From DASRDR01 sp044867785 (lineage in GTDB: Bacteria > Methylomirabilota > Methylomirabilia > Rokubacteriales > DASRDR01): DNA of 64,000 nucleotides. The DNA lies in assembly GCA_044867785.1 (NCBI GenBank), contig JBIOVM010000053.1, positions 9,312-73,311 on the forward strand, in the 5' to 3' direction. Below the pieces are notes generated by a model. That model was not told the DNA's origin and did no database searches. It saw only the letters and a program-made list of their open reading frames with translations. Positions 53,945-62,417 of the stretch are shown here, piece after piece (position 1 is the first letter of the stretch; each line of letters opens with the position of its first letter). The translations under genes were made by a program, and so were the position numbers.

Positions 53945-54580
53945 GACGGGATGATGATTCGTCGTCGAGTCTCCCCCAGTGCGCTCGAGGCTGAGGGCGC
54001 TCGTCGAGCAGGAACTCGCGCGCGATCAGCCCATGCCGAGGAATGGCTCCGGCCCCCAGCACCGGCTCGTGTCCTCGCGCTGACCAGGCCGGCGTCGCGC
54101 CACTGTAGCGGCGGCGGCGCGTAGGAGGCGATGAACGGCTTGCAGGCGGCGTGGGCCTCGGCGGGATCCGGGTCCACCGACATCAACGAGGTACGCCACC
54201 ACGTCCACGGCCGCGATCGCGTCTCGCCTGAAGGACGCCCTCGGCCACACTCTCCCCGGCACGCCGGACGACTCGGGCGTGCACCAGACGTGGACGACGC
54301 CATCAGCCAGCGCCGGTGAGCTTCAGGATCTTGGGGCTGAACTCATACGTTCCCACGTGGAGCGGCAAGTTGGCCCGGGCGAGCACACCGAGCGCCGGCC
54401 ACGGTAGGTGACTCGCTCGCCAACCGGAGCTGGAGGCGGGTCGTGTCGCGCATTACCGTCCACAAATCGTTCCAGAACGCGACGCCGAAGCGCTCGAACT
54501 TTCGGCCTCCTTGGGCCGGTCGGGCACGTCGGCGGCAACTCGCGACCAGCAAGCGGCGCGGCGGGTGGAATCGGAGGATG
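53943..54580 (-). pseudogene. decayed LLM-class flavin oxidoreductase gene
   Basis: Pieces of one protein appear in order on the minus strand but in different frames: KFERFGVAFWNDLW with VMRDTTRLQ, then VTYRGR, then LARANLPLHVGTYEFSPKIL, then ADGVVHVWC followed by DAIAAVDVVAYLVDV, then AHAACKPFIASYAPP and WRDAGLV. This is the order of the middle and C-terminal half of an LLM enzyme (K-F-E-x-F-G, V-T-Y-x-G, P-L-x-V-G-x-x-S-P-K-x-L, A-D-G). At least four frameshifts separate them, and the N-terminal half is missing upstream. The gene is dead. Exact ends are uncertain. Confidence 0.72.
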
Positions 54581-54609
54581 CCGGTGGCCCGGGCCATCGG
54601 CTGGGCCCG

Positions 54610-55569
54610 TTACGCCGCGTCGTCGCCCACAAGCCTCCAGGGGTTGGTCTTCATCGCTAGGACAATCTCGTCCAGTCCGATGCCCTCATCGGCGAGAGCC
54701 GTGCCGAAGCGAGCCAGGCCCTCCGCCGGCGTCATGCGATCCACCTGGCCGAAGTCCGTGGTCAGGACGATCCGGGCGGCGCCCACCTCGCGAAACGTCC
54801 GGGCGGTCTCCTTCACCGTGACGGATCCCATGTCGAGCAGGATGTACGAGAGCTCAATGAAGGCACCAGCCGCGGCCACCGCCTGCATGTCCGCGAGCGA
54901 GAGTCCCGGGGGATCGTGGGCGGGATGGGTGACCACGATCCGGCGGACGCCGGCCTGCCGGGCCTTCTCCATGAGGAAGAACACCTCGTCCCGGCCCACG
55001 TGACCGGTCGCCAGCAGCAGATCGTGTCGGGCGATCAGGCGCAGCACGGCGTCCAATGGCGGCTTGACTGATGGATCGAAGAGCGAGATCGGCGGCACGT
55101 CGCTGATCCGCTCGGCGGCGTCCGGCAGGATGCCGCCTGCCCACTCGGCGGGGATGTCGTGCTCGTCCCCGTGGGCGCGCCGAGCCGCCAGGTGCGCGGC
55201 CGCGTGGACGGTGGGGAGCCAGACGACCTTTAAGAACGGCCCGCGCTCATCGCGGGGCCCGAGTGCCGCCCGCACGGCGAGGGGATTGATGCCGCCCACG
55301 TGGTGGTTGAGGGTCACCGAGCCGAACAGTCGGACGCCCGTCAGCCGATGCGCCATCTGCGCCCAGTCGCTGGTCATCGTGAAGTGGGACTTCATGACGA
55401 GGGATCGGAGTCCCGACTGCGCCACGTGCTCGGCGAGCTGGACGGCGTCGAACCGACGAGGAATGCCCTCGGGTCCGCAGTGGACGTGGAGATCCGTGGC
55501 TCCGACCCAGGGCGGGTCGGTCGTCTCCTGGCGCTTCGCGTCCCCTGGGCGGGCTCCGGCCGCCGTCAT
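54610..55569 (-). CDS. DUF6282-type metal-dependent hydrolase (amidohydrolase/PHP-like)
   Basis: 319 aa from the ATG at 55569, overlapping the M20 stop (ATGA). The N-terminal DLHVHCGPE motif (His28, His30) is a metal site. Further His residues occur in VMKSHFT, LLATGHVGRDE and VVTHPAHDPPG, and a late Asp in VLTTDFGQ. This is the ligand pattern of amidohydrolase-like TIM barrels. The family is uncharacterised. It is coupled to an M20 hydrolase, so it may complete the breakdown of the same compound. Confidence 0.8.
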   Translation of the reverse strand: MTAAGARPGDAKRQETTDPPWVGATDLHVHCGPEGIPRRFDAVQLAEHVAQSGLRSLVMKSHFTMTSDWAQMAHRLTGVRLFGSVTLNHHVGGINPLAVRAALGPRDERGPFLKVVWLPTVHAAAHLAARRAHGDEHDIPAEWAGGILPDAAERISDVPPISLFDPSVKPPLDAVLRLIARHDLLLATGHVGRDEVFFLMEKARQAGVRRIVVTHPAHDPPGLSLADMQAVAAAGAFIELSYILLDMGSVTVKETARTFREVGAARIVLTTDFGQVDRMTPAEGLARFGTALADEGIGLDEIVLAMKTNPWRLVGDDAA

Positions 55570-56813
55570 CCGCGGACCCCGCAGAAGTCGAGGGCCGTGA
55601 GCGCGAGGACTCTCGTGGCCTGGACCATCTCGTCGATCAGGATGTAGCTCCCATCGGGCCCACGCTCCTGGAACCCGGTCGCGGGGCCATAGTAGACGCA
55701 CGGCACGCCGGCGCGCCACAGCCAACACGCGTCCCCGGCCGAGTAGGAGAGGGGCAGGAGCGCCCCGATGCTCGCCGGCGCCCGGCCAGTGACCCGCTCG
55801 TGGTTCCGCGCGACGGAGCGCACGACCTCGGCGTCCGTCGGGACGTCGACCGGCTCCATTACAAGCCGCCGGCGGCCCCTGAAGAACGCGGGCGGCGGCA
55901 CCTCGATCTCGTACCGCAGCTGAGGGTCGGCGGCCCGGAGGGGATCGAGGACCCGTCGGATGTCCGCGACGATGGAGTCGACCGTCTGGCCCGGCACGAA
56001 GTGCACGTCGACGATGGCTGTGCAGAGATCGGGCACGTAGGGCGGCTCGGTCAGGACGTAGGTCGACCCCCGTCCCCCGATGACGCTACCGATGTTCAGC
56101 CGGGGCAGGGCAGGGAGGTCAGGCCGCGGCGTATAGGTGAAGCGGACGGTCTGGAGCGCCTGGATCACCCGGGCCATGTGCTGGACCGCGTGGACCGTCT
56201 TCTCCACCTGGCTGATGTGGCCGGTTACGCCATAGGTGTGGATGGCGAAGTGGACGATACCGCCGTGCACCGTCACGAGGTTGCCGATCCCGAACGGCTC
56301 GGGAAGAACCGCGCCGTCTGCGTGCACGCCGCGCTGGACCAGATGGTGCGTTCCCTCGCCGCCCTGCGTCTCCCCGGCGACGCAGGCAATTACCAGATCG
56401 CCGCGAAGCGTGACCCCGGACCGCCGGACGGCCTCGGCCGCCGAGATCATCGCCGCCACGCCGCCCTTCATGTTCTGGACGCCGTGGCCGTAGAGGCGGT
56501 TGCCCTCGACGCTCGGCGTCCACGGGTCACGCGTGCCGCCGAGCATGAGGGAGTTGATGTCGAGGTGGCCGTTGAACATCAGCCGCCGGCCACCCCCTGC
56601 TCCGCGGAGCGTGGCGATCGTCTGGAAGCGCCCGGCCTCTACCTCCTGCAGGTCCACGTCGTAACCGCGCTGCTCGAAGTACGTTGCCAGGAAGTGAGCG
56701 ACCGGCGTCTCGTCCGGGGAGAAGCTCGGAATCCGGATGAGCTCCCCGGCGAGGTCGATGATCTCGCGCTCGTCCACCCGCGCCAGCACGCGTTGCTCGA
56801 CGGTGGAGTCCAC
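55566..56813 (-). CDS. M20-family deacylase (ArgE/DapE-like) with altered metal-bridge residue
   Basis: 415 aa from a GTG at 56813, eight bases after AAGGAG; the longer frame upstream includes no family sequence. NGHLDI (His83, Asp85) is normal, but the bridging Asp is Asn114 in GHGVQNMKGG, and AGETQGG carries Glu148. The late motif is SAGDACWLW. It shares the Asn change and other details with the M20 protein at 27920, so they are one subfamily. Cotranscribed with the DUF6282 gene. Confidence 0.87.
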   Translation of the reverse strand: MDSTVEQRVLARVDEREIIDLAGELIRIPSFSPDETPVAHFLATYFEQRGYDVDLQEVEAGRFQTIATLRGAGGGRRLMFNGHLDINSLMLGGTRDPWTPSVEGNRLYGHGVQNMKGGVAAMISAAEAVRRSGVTLRGDLVIACVAGETQGGEGTHHLVQRGVHADGAVLPEPFGIGNLVTVHGGIVHFAIHTYGVTGHISQVEKTVHAVQHMARVIQALQTVRFTYTPRPDLPALPRLNIGSVIGGRGSTYVLTEPPYVPDLCTAIVDVHFVPGQTVDSIVADIRRVLDPLRAADPQLRYEIEVPPPAFFRGRRRLVMEPVDVPTDAEVVRSVARNHERVTGRAPASIGALLPLSYSAGDACWLWRAGVPCVYYGPATGFQERGPDGSYILIDEMVQATRVLALTALDFCGVRG

Positions 56814-56947
56814 TCGGTCGGCTCCTTCCCAGTCTGGATCGGGGTCTCCGTCGGCGCAATCCGTCACCGACGACGGCGCGAGGCCATCCGCGCGCTCGAT
56901 GCTCACAGAAACACGCGGTCGGGTCAGGGTCAAGGTGGGCCGTTGCC

Positions 56948-56978
56948 TTGACACTGAGGAGACCGCGGTCGTTATATT
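56948..56978 (+). promoter_or_regulatory. probable promoter of the M20D amidohydrolase gene
   Basis: TTGACA at 56948-56953 and TATATT at 56973-56978, spacer 19 (a shifted reading TTATAT gives 18). It lies 89 bases before the ATG, in a local AT-rich patch. Confidence 0.6.
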
Positions 56979-57066
56979 TGATCGGGGGGCCCGCGGCCAT
57001 CGGATCCCGGAAGCCAGATCGGGATCGCGGCGGCATCCATTCGGAGCCGAAGGACGGTGCGCTGCG

Positions 57067-58365
57067 ATGAGCGTGGAGCAAGCTTCGAGAGCGCTGGACG
57101 AGGCAGCCGGCGTCCTGTTGCCGGCGCTCACCGGCATCCGCCGCGACCTTCACCGCCATCCCGAGCCGGGATGGCTTGAGTTCCGCACCACGGGCATCGT
57201 GGCGCGCCGTCTCGGGGCGCTTGGCTATCAGGTCCGGGTCGGGGCTCAATGCCTCCGAGTGGAGGATGTCCGGGGCGCGCCGTCCCCGGAGGCCGCGGCC
57301 GACCACCGATGCGCCGTCGACAACGGAGCCGAGCCCGGGCCTTGGCCGGGCGTGGTCGCCGAGCTCGATCGCGGGCCGGGGTCGACCGTCGCGCTCCGGT
57401 TCGACATGGACGCCACCCAGGTCGTCGAGTCGAGCGCCGCCGACCACCGACCGGTCGCGGAGGGCTTCGCGTCCGGCCGGGACGGTGTCATGCACGCGTG
57501 CGGGCACGATGGGCACGTCGCGATCGGCCTGGGCGTCGCTGAGCTTCTGGCCGGGCGACCCGAGTGGCGGGGGCGCGTCCGGCTGATCTTCCAGCCGGCG
57601 GAGGAGGGTGGGCGCGGCGCCTGGCCCATGGTGACGGCTGGCGTCGTCGACGATGTCGACATCTTCGCGGCGCTCCACATCGCCGACGAGGCGCTCGCGC
57701 CGGGCGAGGTGGCGCTCGAGGCGACCGGGTTTCTCGCTTCCGTGAAGCTCGACGTCGAGTTCCGGGGCATGGCGGCGCACGCGGCGGGAGCCCCGGAACG
57801 GGGACGCAACGCGCTACTGGCTGCGGCACAGGCCGCCCTGGCTCTTCACGCCCTCCCGCGGCACGGGCAGGGCGCGACGTTCGTCAACGCCGGTGTGCTA
57901 CGCGCGGGCACCGGTCGGAACGTCGTAGCCGACCGGGCGCTCTTGCAGTGCGAGGTCCGCGGGGACAGCGACGCGATCTGCCGGACGCTGGACGGGGCGG
58001 CGCGTCGAAGCCTGGAGGGCGCTGCCGCGATGCACGGCGTCGAGGTCGACGTGCGGGTCGCTGGCGAGACCATCGGGGCGCATTCGGACCCGGAGCTGGT
58101 GGCCCGGCTGGGGGCGGTGGCCCGCGCGCTGCCGACCACCCGGCGCGTTCGGGAGAGCCACCCGCTCGGGGGCGGCGAGGACGCCACCTTCTTCATGCGC
58201 CGGGTGCAGGAGCGCGGTGGACAGGCGCTCTACTTCCTGCTCGGTGGCGGGGCGCCGTCCGGCCACCACAGCGCGCGGTTCGACTTCGACGAGACCGCGC
58301 TGGCCCACGGCGCCGCTCTGCTGGCGGGATTGGCCCTCGACCGATTGGCCCGGCGTCGGTCTTAG
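57067..58365 (+). CDS. M20D amidohydrolase (hippurate/IAA-amino acid hydrolase, AbgB-like)
   Basis: 432 aa. Motifs: RRDLHRHPEPGWLEFRT, HACGHDGH at 143-150 with the metal-binding Cys145, EEGG at 179-182, a central H-x-A-D segment, and SGHHSARFDFDE near the end with the last His. All ligands of the M20D class are present. Hydrolyses N-acyl amino acids such as benzoyl-, indole-acetyl- or aminobenzoyl-conjugates. A stretch at about 65-95 is longer than in most relatives, as in AbgB-type proteins. Stands alone under its own promoter, divergent from the M20-DUF6282 pair. Confidence 0.92.
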   Translation: MSVEQASRALDEAAGVLLPALTGIRRDLHRHPEPGWLEFRTTGIVARRLGALGYQVRVGAQCLRVEDVRGAPSPEAAADHRCAVDNGAEPGPWPGVVAELDRGPGSTVALRFDMDATQVVESSAADHRPVAEGFASGRDGVMHACGHDGHVAIGLGVAELLAGRPEWRGRVRLIFQPAEEGGRGAWPMVTAGVVDDVDIFAALHIADEALAPGEVALEATGFLASVKLDVEFRGMAAHAAGAPERGRNALLAAAQAALALHALPRHGQGATFVNAGVLRAGTGRNVVADRALLQCEVRGDSDAICRTLDGAARRSLEGAAAMHGVEVDVRVAGETIGAHSDPELVARLGAVARALPTTRRVRESHPLGGGEDATFFMRRVQERGGQALYFLLGGGAPSGHHSARFDFDETALAHGAALLAGLALDRLARRRS

Positions 58366-58486
58366 CGGGTCGGAACCTTCACCGGGGACGCTCTCGGCGT
58401 CGATCGCCTCAGCCGGCGGGCGTGCCCTCGATTCCTGGGCTGGCCGCCGAGACAGTACGCGAACCCGCGCTCGGGAAGCGGCTGGT

Positions 58487-59494
58487 TCAGTTCTTCGCGA
58501 AGAGGTCCAGGACTCGCTGCACCTGGTGCCGCCCCTGTGGGCGAAGCAGGGGGAACGTGACGCCAGCCCGCCGATAGCGCTCGACGCGCGTGACCACCTC
58601 GTCCGGCGTCCCGCACGCCGTCGTGTTCTCGACCAGCGACTGCGGCAGCGCCTTTGCGACGGCCGCCTTCCCGCCCGTGCGCAGCGCCTCCAGCAGCATT
58701 GGGAAGTCGTCGCGGTTGATCGCCGGTTCCCCGACGCGCAAGCGGCGTTCGGTCTCGATCGGGAAGCTGGGGGACTGGAACCGGCTGGCCGACTCCCAGC
58801 GCACCGCCTGCACGGCCGCCTCGTGGGTGTCCTCCACCGAGCAGGGGATGATCTGCGCGACCTCGAAGCGACTCCAGTCCCGGCCGCTGTCCTGCACCGT
58901 TTGCTTCAGAATGCGCACGGCGTTCTCGACGTACTCAGGCGACGTGTGGGCATCGAGGAGGACCCCGTCGGCGAGACGCCCCGTCAGCTGAAGCCCCGTC
59001 CGGGTCATGGCGGCGACCCAGAACGGGATGTAGGTGCGTCGCGGCGTCCAGCCAAGCGTGGCGTCTTCGAACTCGATGCTCTGGCCCTTGTAACTGGTCG
59101 GAGTGCCCCGCAGGAGCAGCCGGATCGACTCGATCCATTCCTTCAGCGTCACCGCGGGCGTGATGGGCGCGAGGCCATGGCGTTGCGCGTGCTTGTCCGT
59201 GCACGCGCCTGGCGCCAGGACGATCCGGCCACCCGCGAGCTCATCGAGCGACGCGAGTGTCTGAGCCATGAGGAGTGGCGTCCGCAGGCGGACCACCTGG
59301 ACCGCGCCCAGCGCAATCCGCGTGGTCGCCATCGCGAACGCCGCCAGCGTGGAGACCGAGTCGCGATTGATGTGGATCGTCTCGGAGAAGAACGCCATGT
59401 CGTAGCCCCGGGCCTCGGCCTGCTTCGCAAGCTCGGCCATGTCCGGAACGCTCATTGCGGGGTCATAGCCCGTCGCGAAGCCTATCTTCTCCAC
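58487..59494 (-). CDS. LLM-class flavin-dependent oxidoreductase
   Basis: 335 aa. Start is a GTG with GAGGAGG eight bases upstream. Features: MAELAKQAEARGYDMAFFSETIH, TTRIALGAVQVVRLRTPLLMAQTLASLDELAGGRIVLAPGA and IPFWVAAMTRTGLQLTGRLADGVLLDA. The C-terminal helices end in LLRPQGRHQVQRVLDLFAKN. F420- or FMN-dependent oxidoreductase of unknown substrate; the F420/methylene-H4MPT-reductase-like branch is possible. It lies between the M20D gene (convergent) and a broken amino-acid permease. Confidence 0.9.
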   Translation of the reverse strand: MEKIGFATGYDPAMSVPDMAELAKQAEARGYDMAFFSETIHINRDSVSTLAAFAMATTRIALGAVQVVRLRTPLLMAQTLASLDELAGGRIVLAPGACTDKHAQRHGLAPITPAVTLKEWIESIRLLLRGTPTSYKGQSIEFEDATLGWTPRRTYIPFWVAAMTRTGLQLTGRLADGVLLDAHTSPEYVENAVRILKQTVQDSGRDWSRFEVAQIIPCSVEDTHEAAVQAVRWESASRFQSPSFPIETERRLRVGEPAINRDDFPMLLEALRTGGKAAVAKALPQSLVENTTACGTPDEVVTRVERYRRAGVTFPLLRPQGRHQVQRVLDLFAKN

Positions 59495-59633
59495 GAAACA
59501 TTCCTCCTCGCATCGGTATGAGCGGAGTCAAGGCTCTTGTTAGCGAATGCACCTGTCACGTGAAAACCATTCACGCGTTGCAATTCGCGCACGCCAGCCA
59601 TGACTGTCGCGCTCCGATGGTGCGTGGGGGACA

Positions 59634-59913
59634 CTAGAACCAAAGCCGCGTCTCGACCAGGCCGGCCAGCTTGGAGAAGACCAACGTCATCGTCACGTAC
59701 AGGAGGGCGGCCGAGGTGTAAACCTCGAAGGGCCGGAAATAGTAGTTCGACTGGAGCTCCGTGGTCCGCATCAGCTTCGTGGACGCCGATCACCGCCACG
59801 AGCGAGGTGTCCTTCAACATTCCAATCCACGTGTTCACCACCGGCGGCAGGGCGATCCGGAAGGCTTGCGGGAGGATGATCCGCTGGTAGATGCGTGGTT
59901 CGCTGAGCCCCAC
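59634..59913 (-). pseudogene. amino-acid ABC permease (GlnP/HisM family), truncated and frameshifted
   Basis: The minus strand reads GLSEPRIYQRIILPQAFRIA and then NTWIGMLKDTSLVAVIGV, the typical second half of a polar-amino-acid permease. The frame then changes at about 59775, after which MRTTELQSNYYFRPFEVYT and SKLAGLVETRLWF followed by TAG complete the C-terminus. The first half, with the first helices, is missing. A single frameshift and a 5' deletion make it non-functional. Confidence 0.82.
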
Positions 59914-60198
59914 CGACAGATCGGCGAGTCACAGAACGTGGATGATCCCCGTGAACAATCCTCGAGCGCACACCAGTCGTCTCGGGCATCGATGAAGCGA
60001 CGCGCGGTCCAGGACTAGCCGTAAGCTCCACTTCATGCGCCCTGAGCGCGATGCTGCGCACGCAACGCGCGCGTGGCCGTTGGATCGAGGACCCCTCGAT
60101 TCCGACGAGGGCTCATGGGGTTCCCGTCGACTTCACGGCGGGCAGGGACCTCCACTCCACTTGAGGAACAGGCGGCGTGATTGGCCACGCAAGGCAAC
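59914..60198. other. gap between broken permease and toxin gene
   Basis: 285 bases with no recognisable coding sequence on either strand. The missing half of the permease is not found here, so it was deleted rather than interrupted. Confidence 0.5.
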
Positions 60199-60600
60199 CT
60201 AGTCCACCTCTCGGCTCATCCGGCCCAGGGCCAGCCCGGGCACCCGCTCGAAATGCCGTCGGTTCCGCGTTAGGAGGACGCTGTGGTGGGCCACCACGAT
60301 CCCGGCGATGAGGCTGTCGGCCATTCCAATGCCCACGCCGTCCCGTTCCAGGGTGCGACGGATCTCGGCCGCCTTGTCGGCGCCCGGCTCGTCTAGCGGA
60401 AGACACGGCAGGGCGGCGAGGAGTTCGCCGACGAGCTTCAACTGGCGCGCCGTCTTCGCCCCGGCGAGCAGCTCGAACCGCGTGATGACCGTGGTCCGGA
60501 GCTGACCGTGGTCGAGTTCCAGGGCGATCCGATTCGCCGCCGGGGCGCGGCCCTCCAAGAAGTCGATGAGCACGTCGCTGTCGGCGACCATCATCGCCAA
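60199..60600 (-). CDS. vapC: VapC-like PIN-domain toxin
   Basis: 133-residue PIN-domain ribonuclease. Acidic residues of the active site are visible: Asp7/Asp9 in VADSDVLIDFLEG, Glu43 in TRFELLAG and Asp94 in GMADSLIAG, followed by LLTRNRRHFERVPGL. VapC toxins cut tRNA or rRNA. The start overlaps the antitoxin gene by 10 bases. The frame is intact, so the toxin is probably active and kept in check by the upstream gene product. Confidence 0.9.
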   Translation of the reverse strand: MAMMVADSDVLIDFLEGRAPAANRIALELDHGQLRTTVITRFELLAGAKTARQLKLVGELLAALPCLPLDEPGADKAAEIRRTLERDGVGIGMADSLIAGIVVAHHSVLLTRNRRHFERVPGLALGRMSREVD

Positions 60601-60830
60601 GATCTCCGGAGCGCCTCGGCCGTGTCCCGCAGGGACTTGGCCTCCTGGGACGGCATGGCCCCCTTCAGCCTCACCGCGCGCTTCCGTTGCACCTCGCGAT
60701 CGGCCTCCGCGCGGAGGTAGGCCTCAAGGGCCTCACTCACGAGCTGCGAGAACCCCTTGGCCCCCCGGTGAGCCGCGAGTTCGAGCAGCTTGGCGCGATG
60801 CTCCGGTCTCATCTCGATCGTCGTGCGCAT
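60591..60830 (-). CDS. vapB: VapB-like antitoxin, ribbon-helix-helix type
   Basis: 79 residues from the ATG at 60830, seven bases after GGGAGG. The N-terminus MRTTIEMRPEHRAKLLELA and GFSQLVSEALEAYLR have the strand-helix-helix pattern of CopG/Arc-type antitoxins. The charged C-terminal half should bind the toxin. It precedes and overlaps vapC in the usual antitoxin-first order. The frame is open further upstream, but that part covers the promoter and does not look coding. Confidence 0.85.
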   Translation of the reverse strand: MRTTIEMRPEHRAKLLELAAHRGAKGFSQLVSEALEAYLRAEADREVQRKRAVRLKGAMPSQEAKSLRDTAEALRRSWR

Positions 60831-60848
60831 CAGTGGACCTCCCGAGCC

Positions 60849-60877
60849 ATGATACATGCACGTGCATGCATCAGCAA
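60849..60877 (-). promoter_or_regulatory. vapBC promoter
   Basis: On the minus strand TTGCTG (complement of 60872-60877), a 17-base spacer and TATCAT (complement of 60849-60854), a good -10. It begins 19 bases before the antitoxin ATG. Confidence 0.65.
60850..60873. promoter_or_regulatory. palindromic operator over the vapBC promoter
   Basis: A 24-base inverted repeat with one mismatched pair. Its core ATGCACGTGCAT (60856-60867) is a perfect palindrome. It covers the spacer and most of the -10, as expected for the site where VapB or VapBC represses its own transcription. Confidence 0.65.
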
Positions 60878-60971
60878 TCGAGAAGGCCACTGGCCTGAGA
60901 GGCCACCGATCGCCTGGGCATAGTTTGGTCTTGCCGCCGTGACCCGTGTCTGCTAAGTATCTATTACTTCT

Positions 60972-61049
60972 GGGGTCGTGGTGCAGCCTGGTTAGCACAC
61001 TGGCCTGTCAAGCCAGAGGCCGCGGGTTCAAGTCCCGTCGACCCCGCCA
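60972..61049 (+). tRNA. tRNA-Asp (anticodon GTC), CCA encoded
   Basis: A full cloverleaf can be drawn. Acceptor stem GGGGTCG pairs with CGACCCC, the D arm is GTGC/GCAC, the anticodon stem is CTGGC/GCCAG around CTGTCAA with GTC in the middle, and the T loop is TTCAAGT. CCA is encoded at the 3' end. It reads GAC/GAT codons. Confidence 0.95.
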
Positions 61050-61066
61050 TCTCCGACGCGTAGCTC

Positions 61067-61092
61067 GAGGGGGCGGTGAGAGCCGCCCCCTC
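61067..61092 (+). terminator. hairpin after tRNA-Asp
   Basis: Ten-base perfect stem GAGGGGGCGG/CCGCCCCCTC with a six-base loop, 17 bases after the tRNA. No T-run follows, but position and strength suggest a terminator or 3' processing stop. Confidence 0.6.
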
Positions 61093-61097
61093 CGGCT

Positions 61098-62405
61098 GTG
61101 CCCCTCGACGAGGAGGGGTGGTGTCGCGCCACGCCCGGCCCGCCCCCCGCCGACCCGCCTGACCGCGCGTTGATCCTCGCCGCCTTCCGCGTCCGGAGCT
61201 TCCGTTACCAGTGGTCCGCCGACCTCCTCACCTCGTGGGCGTTCGAGATGGAGACGCTCGTCCTCGGCTGGTACGTCATGGTCCACACCGGCTCCGTGCT
61301 GCTGCTCACCGCGTTCGCGTCGCTCCAGTATGTCGGCACGCTGGCGGGGCCGATGTTCGGGGTGCTGGGGGACCGCCTGGGGGGCCGCACCATGCTTTGC
61401 GCGATGCGCGCGGCCTACGCCGTCCTGGCCGCCGTGCTGATGGCCCTCGCCCTGGCCGACGTCCTGACGCCGGGCTGGGTGCTGGCGATCGCCACGCTGG
61501 CGGGCATCGTGCGCCCGAACGACCTCGTCATGCGGAACACGCTCATCGGCGAGACGATCCCCCCGGCCCATCTGATGGGCGCCCTCGGGCTCTCGCGCGC
61601 GACCATGGACTCGGCGCGCATCGCCGGCGCGCTCGCCGGGGCGGGACTCTCCACGGCGCTCGGCCTCGGCCTCACGTACCTCTTCGTCACGAGCTTCTAC
61701 CTGGCGAGCCTCGCCCTCACCTTCGGGGTGTCGCGCCGGCCGCCCGCCGCCGATCCGGCGGCCGCACCCCGGGGCCCGCTCGCGCGCAGCCCGTCGGGCT
61801 GGAGCGATCTCGTGGCGGGACTGGTGCATGTCCTGAGGACGCCGGAGCTCCTCGCCATGATGCTGGTGGCGTTCCTCGTCAACGTGACCGCGTACCCGGC
61901 CTCGAATGGCCTCTTGCCCTATGTCGCCCAGCGCGTCTATCACGTCGACGCGACGGGCCTCGGCTGGCTGGTCGCGAGCTTCGCCACGGGGGGCCTCGCG
62001 GCGTCGGTGATGACCGTGCTCACGGGTGGGCCGCGCCGCCCGGCGCGCGCGACGCTGATCGCCGCCGGCGCGTGGTATCTCGTGCTGCTGGCCTTCGGCC
62101 ACGTGGGGAGCCTCGGCCCGGGGCTGGTCACGCTCCTGCTCGCGGGGTTCGCCCAGAACGTGGCCATGATCGCGCTCGCCGCCACCTTGCTCCACGCGTC
62201 GGACGCGAGCTACCGGGGCCGCGTGATGGGCGTGCGGATGCTGGCCGTCTACGGGCTGCCCATCGGGCTCGTCGGCGCCGGGGTCCTCATCGAGCGCCTC
62301 GGCTACCCCTGGACGATCACGGTCGCGGCGGCGGTCGGGCTCGTCTTCACCGTGTGGATCGGGACCCGGTGGCGTGCCACCGTCTGGCATTCCCGAACCG
62401 CGTGA
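61098..62405 (+). CDS. MFS transporter (EntS/MFS_3-like exporter)
   Basis: Membrane protein with about twelve helices, 435 aa from the GTG at 61098. Features: FRVRSFRYQWSADLLTSWAFEME at helix 1, GPMFGVLGDRLGGRTML (loop 2-3 motif G-x-x-x-D-R-x-G-x-x), a central charged loop at about residues 205-235, and SYRGRVMGVRML in the second half. The branch contains efflux pumps for siderophores and drugs. The true start may be later, since no ribosome site fits the GTG and the hairpin lies just before. Confidence 0.87.
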   Translation: MPLDEEGWCRATPGPPPADPPDRALILAAFRVRSFRYQWSADLLTSWAFEMETLVLGWYVMVHTGSVLLLTAFASLQYVGTLAGPMFGVLGDRLGGRTMLCAMRAAYAVLAAVLMALALADVLTPGWVLAIATLAGIVRPNDLVMRNTLIGETIPPAHLMGALGLSRATMDSARIAGALAGAGLSTALGLGLTYLFVTSFYLASLALTFGVSRRPPAADPAAAPRGPLARSPSGWSDLVAGLVHVLRTPELLAMMLVAFLVNVTAYPASNGLLPYVAQRVYHVDATGLGWLVASFATGGLAASVMTVLTGGPRRPARATLIAAGAWYLVLLAFGHVGSLGPGLVTLLLAGFAQNVAMIALAATLLHASDASYRGRVMGVRMLAVYGLPIGLVGAGVLIERLGYPWTITVAAAVGLVFTVWIGTRWRATVWHSRTA

Positions 62406-62417
62406 GCGCCGCCTTCG

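Noticed and set aside
60972..61049. tRNA-Asp as an attachment site of an integrated element
   Set aside because: No integrase and no second copy of the tRNA 3' end were seen in the window.
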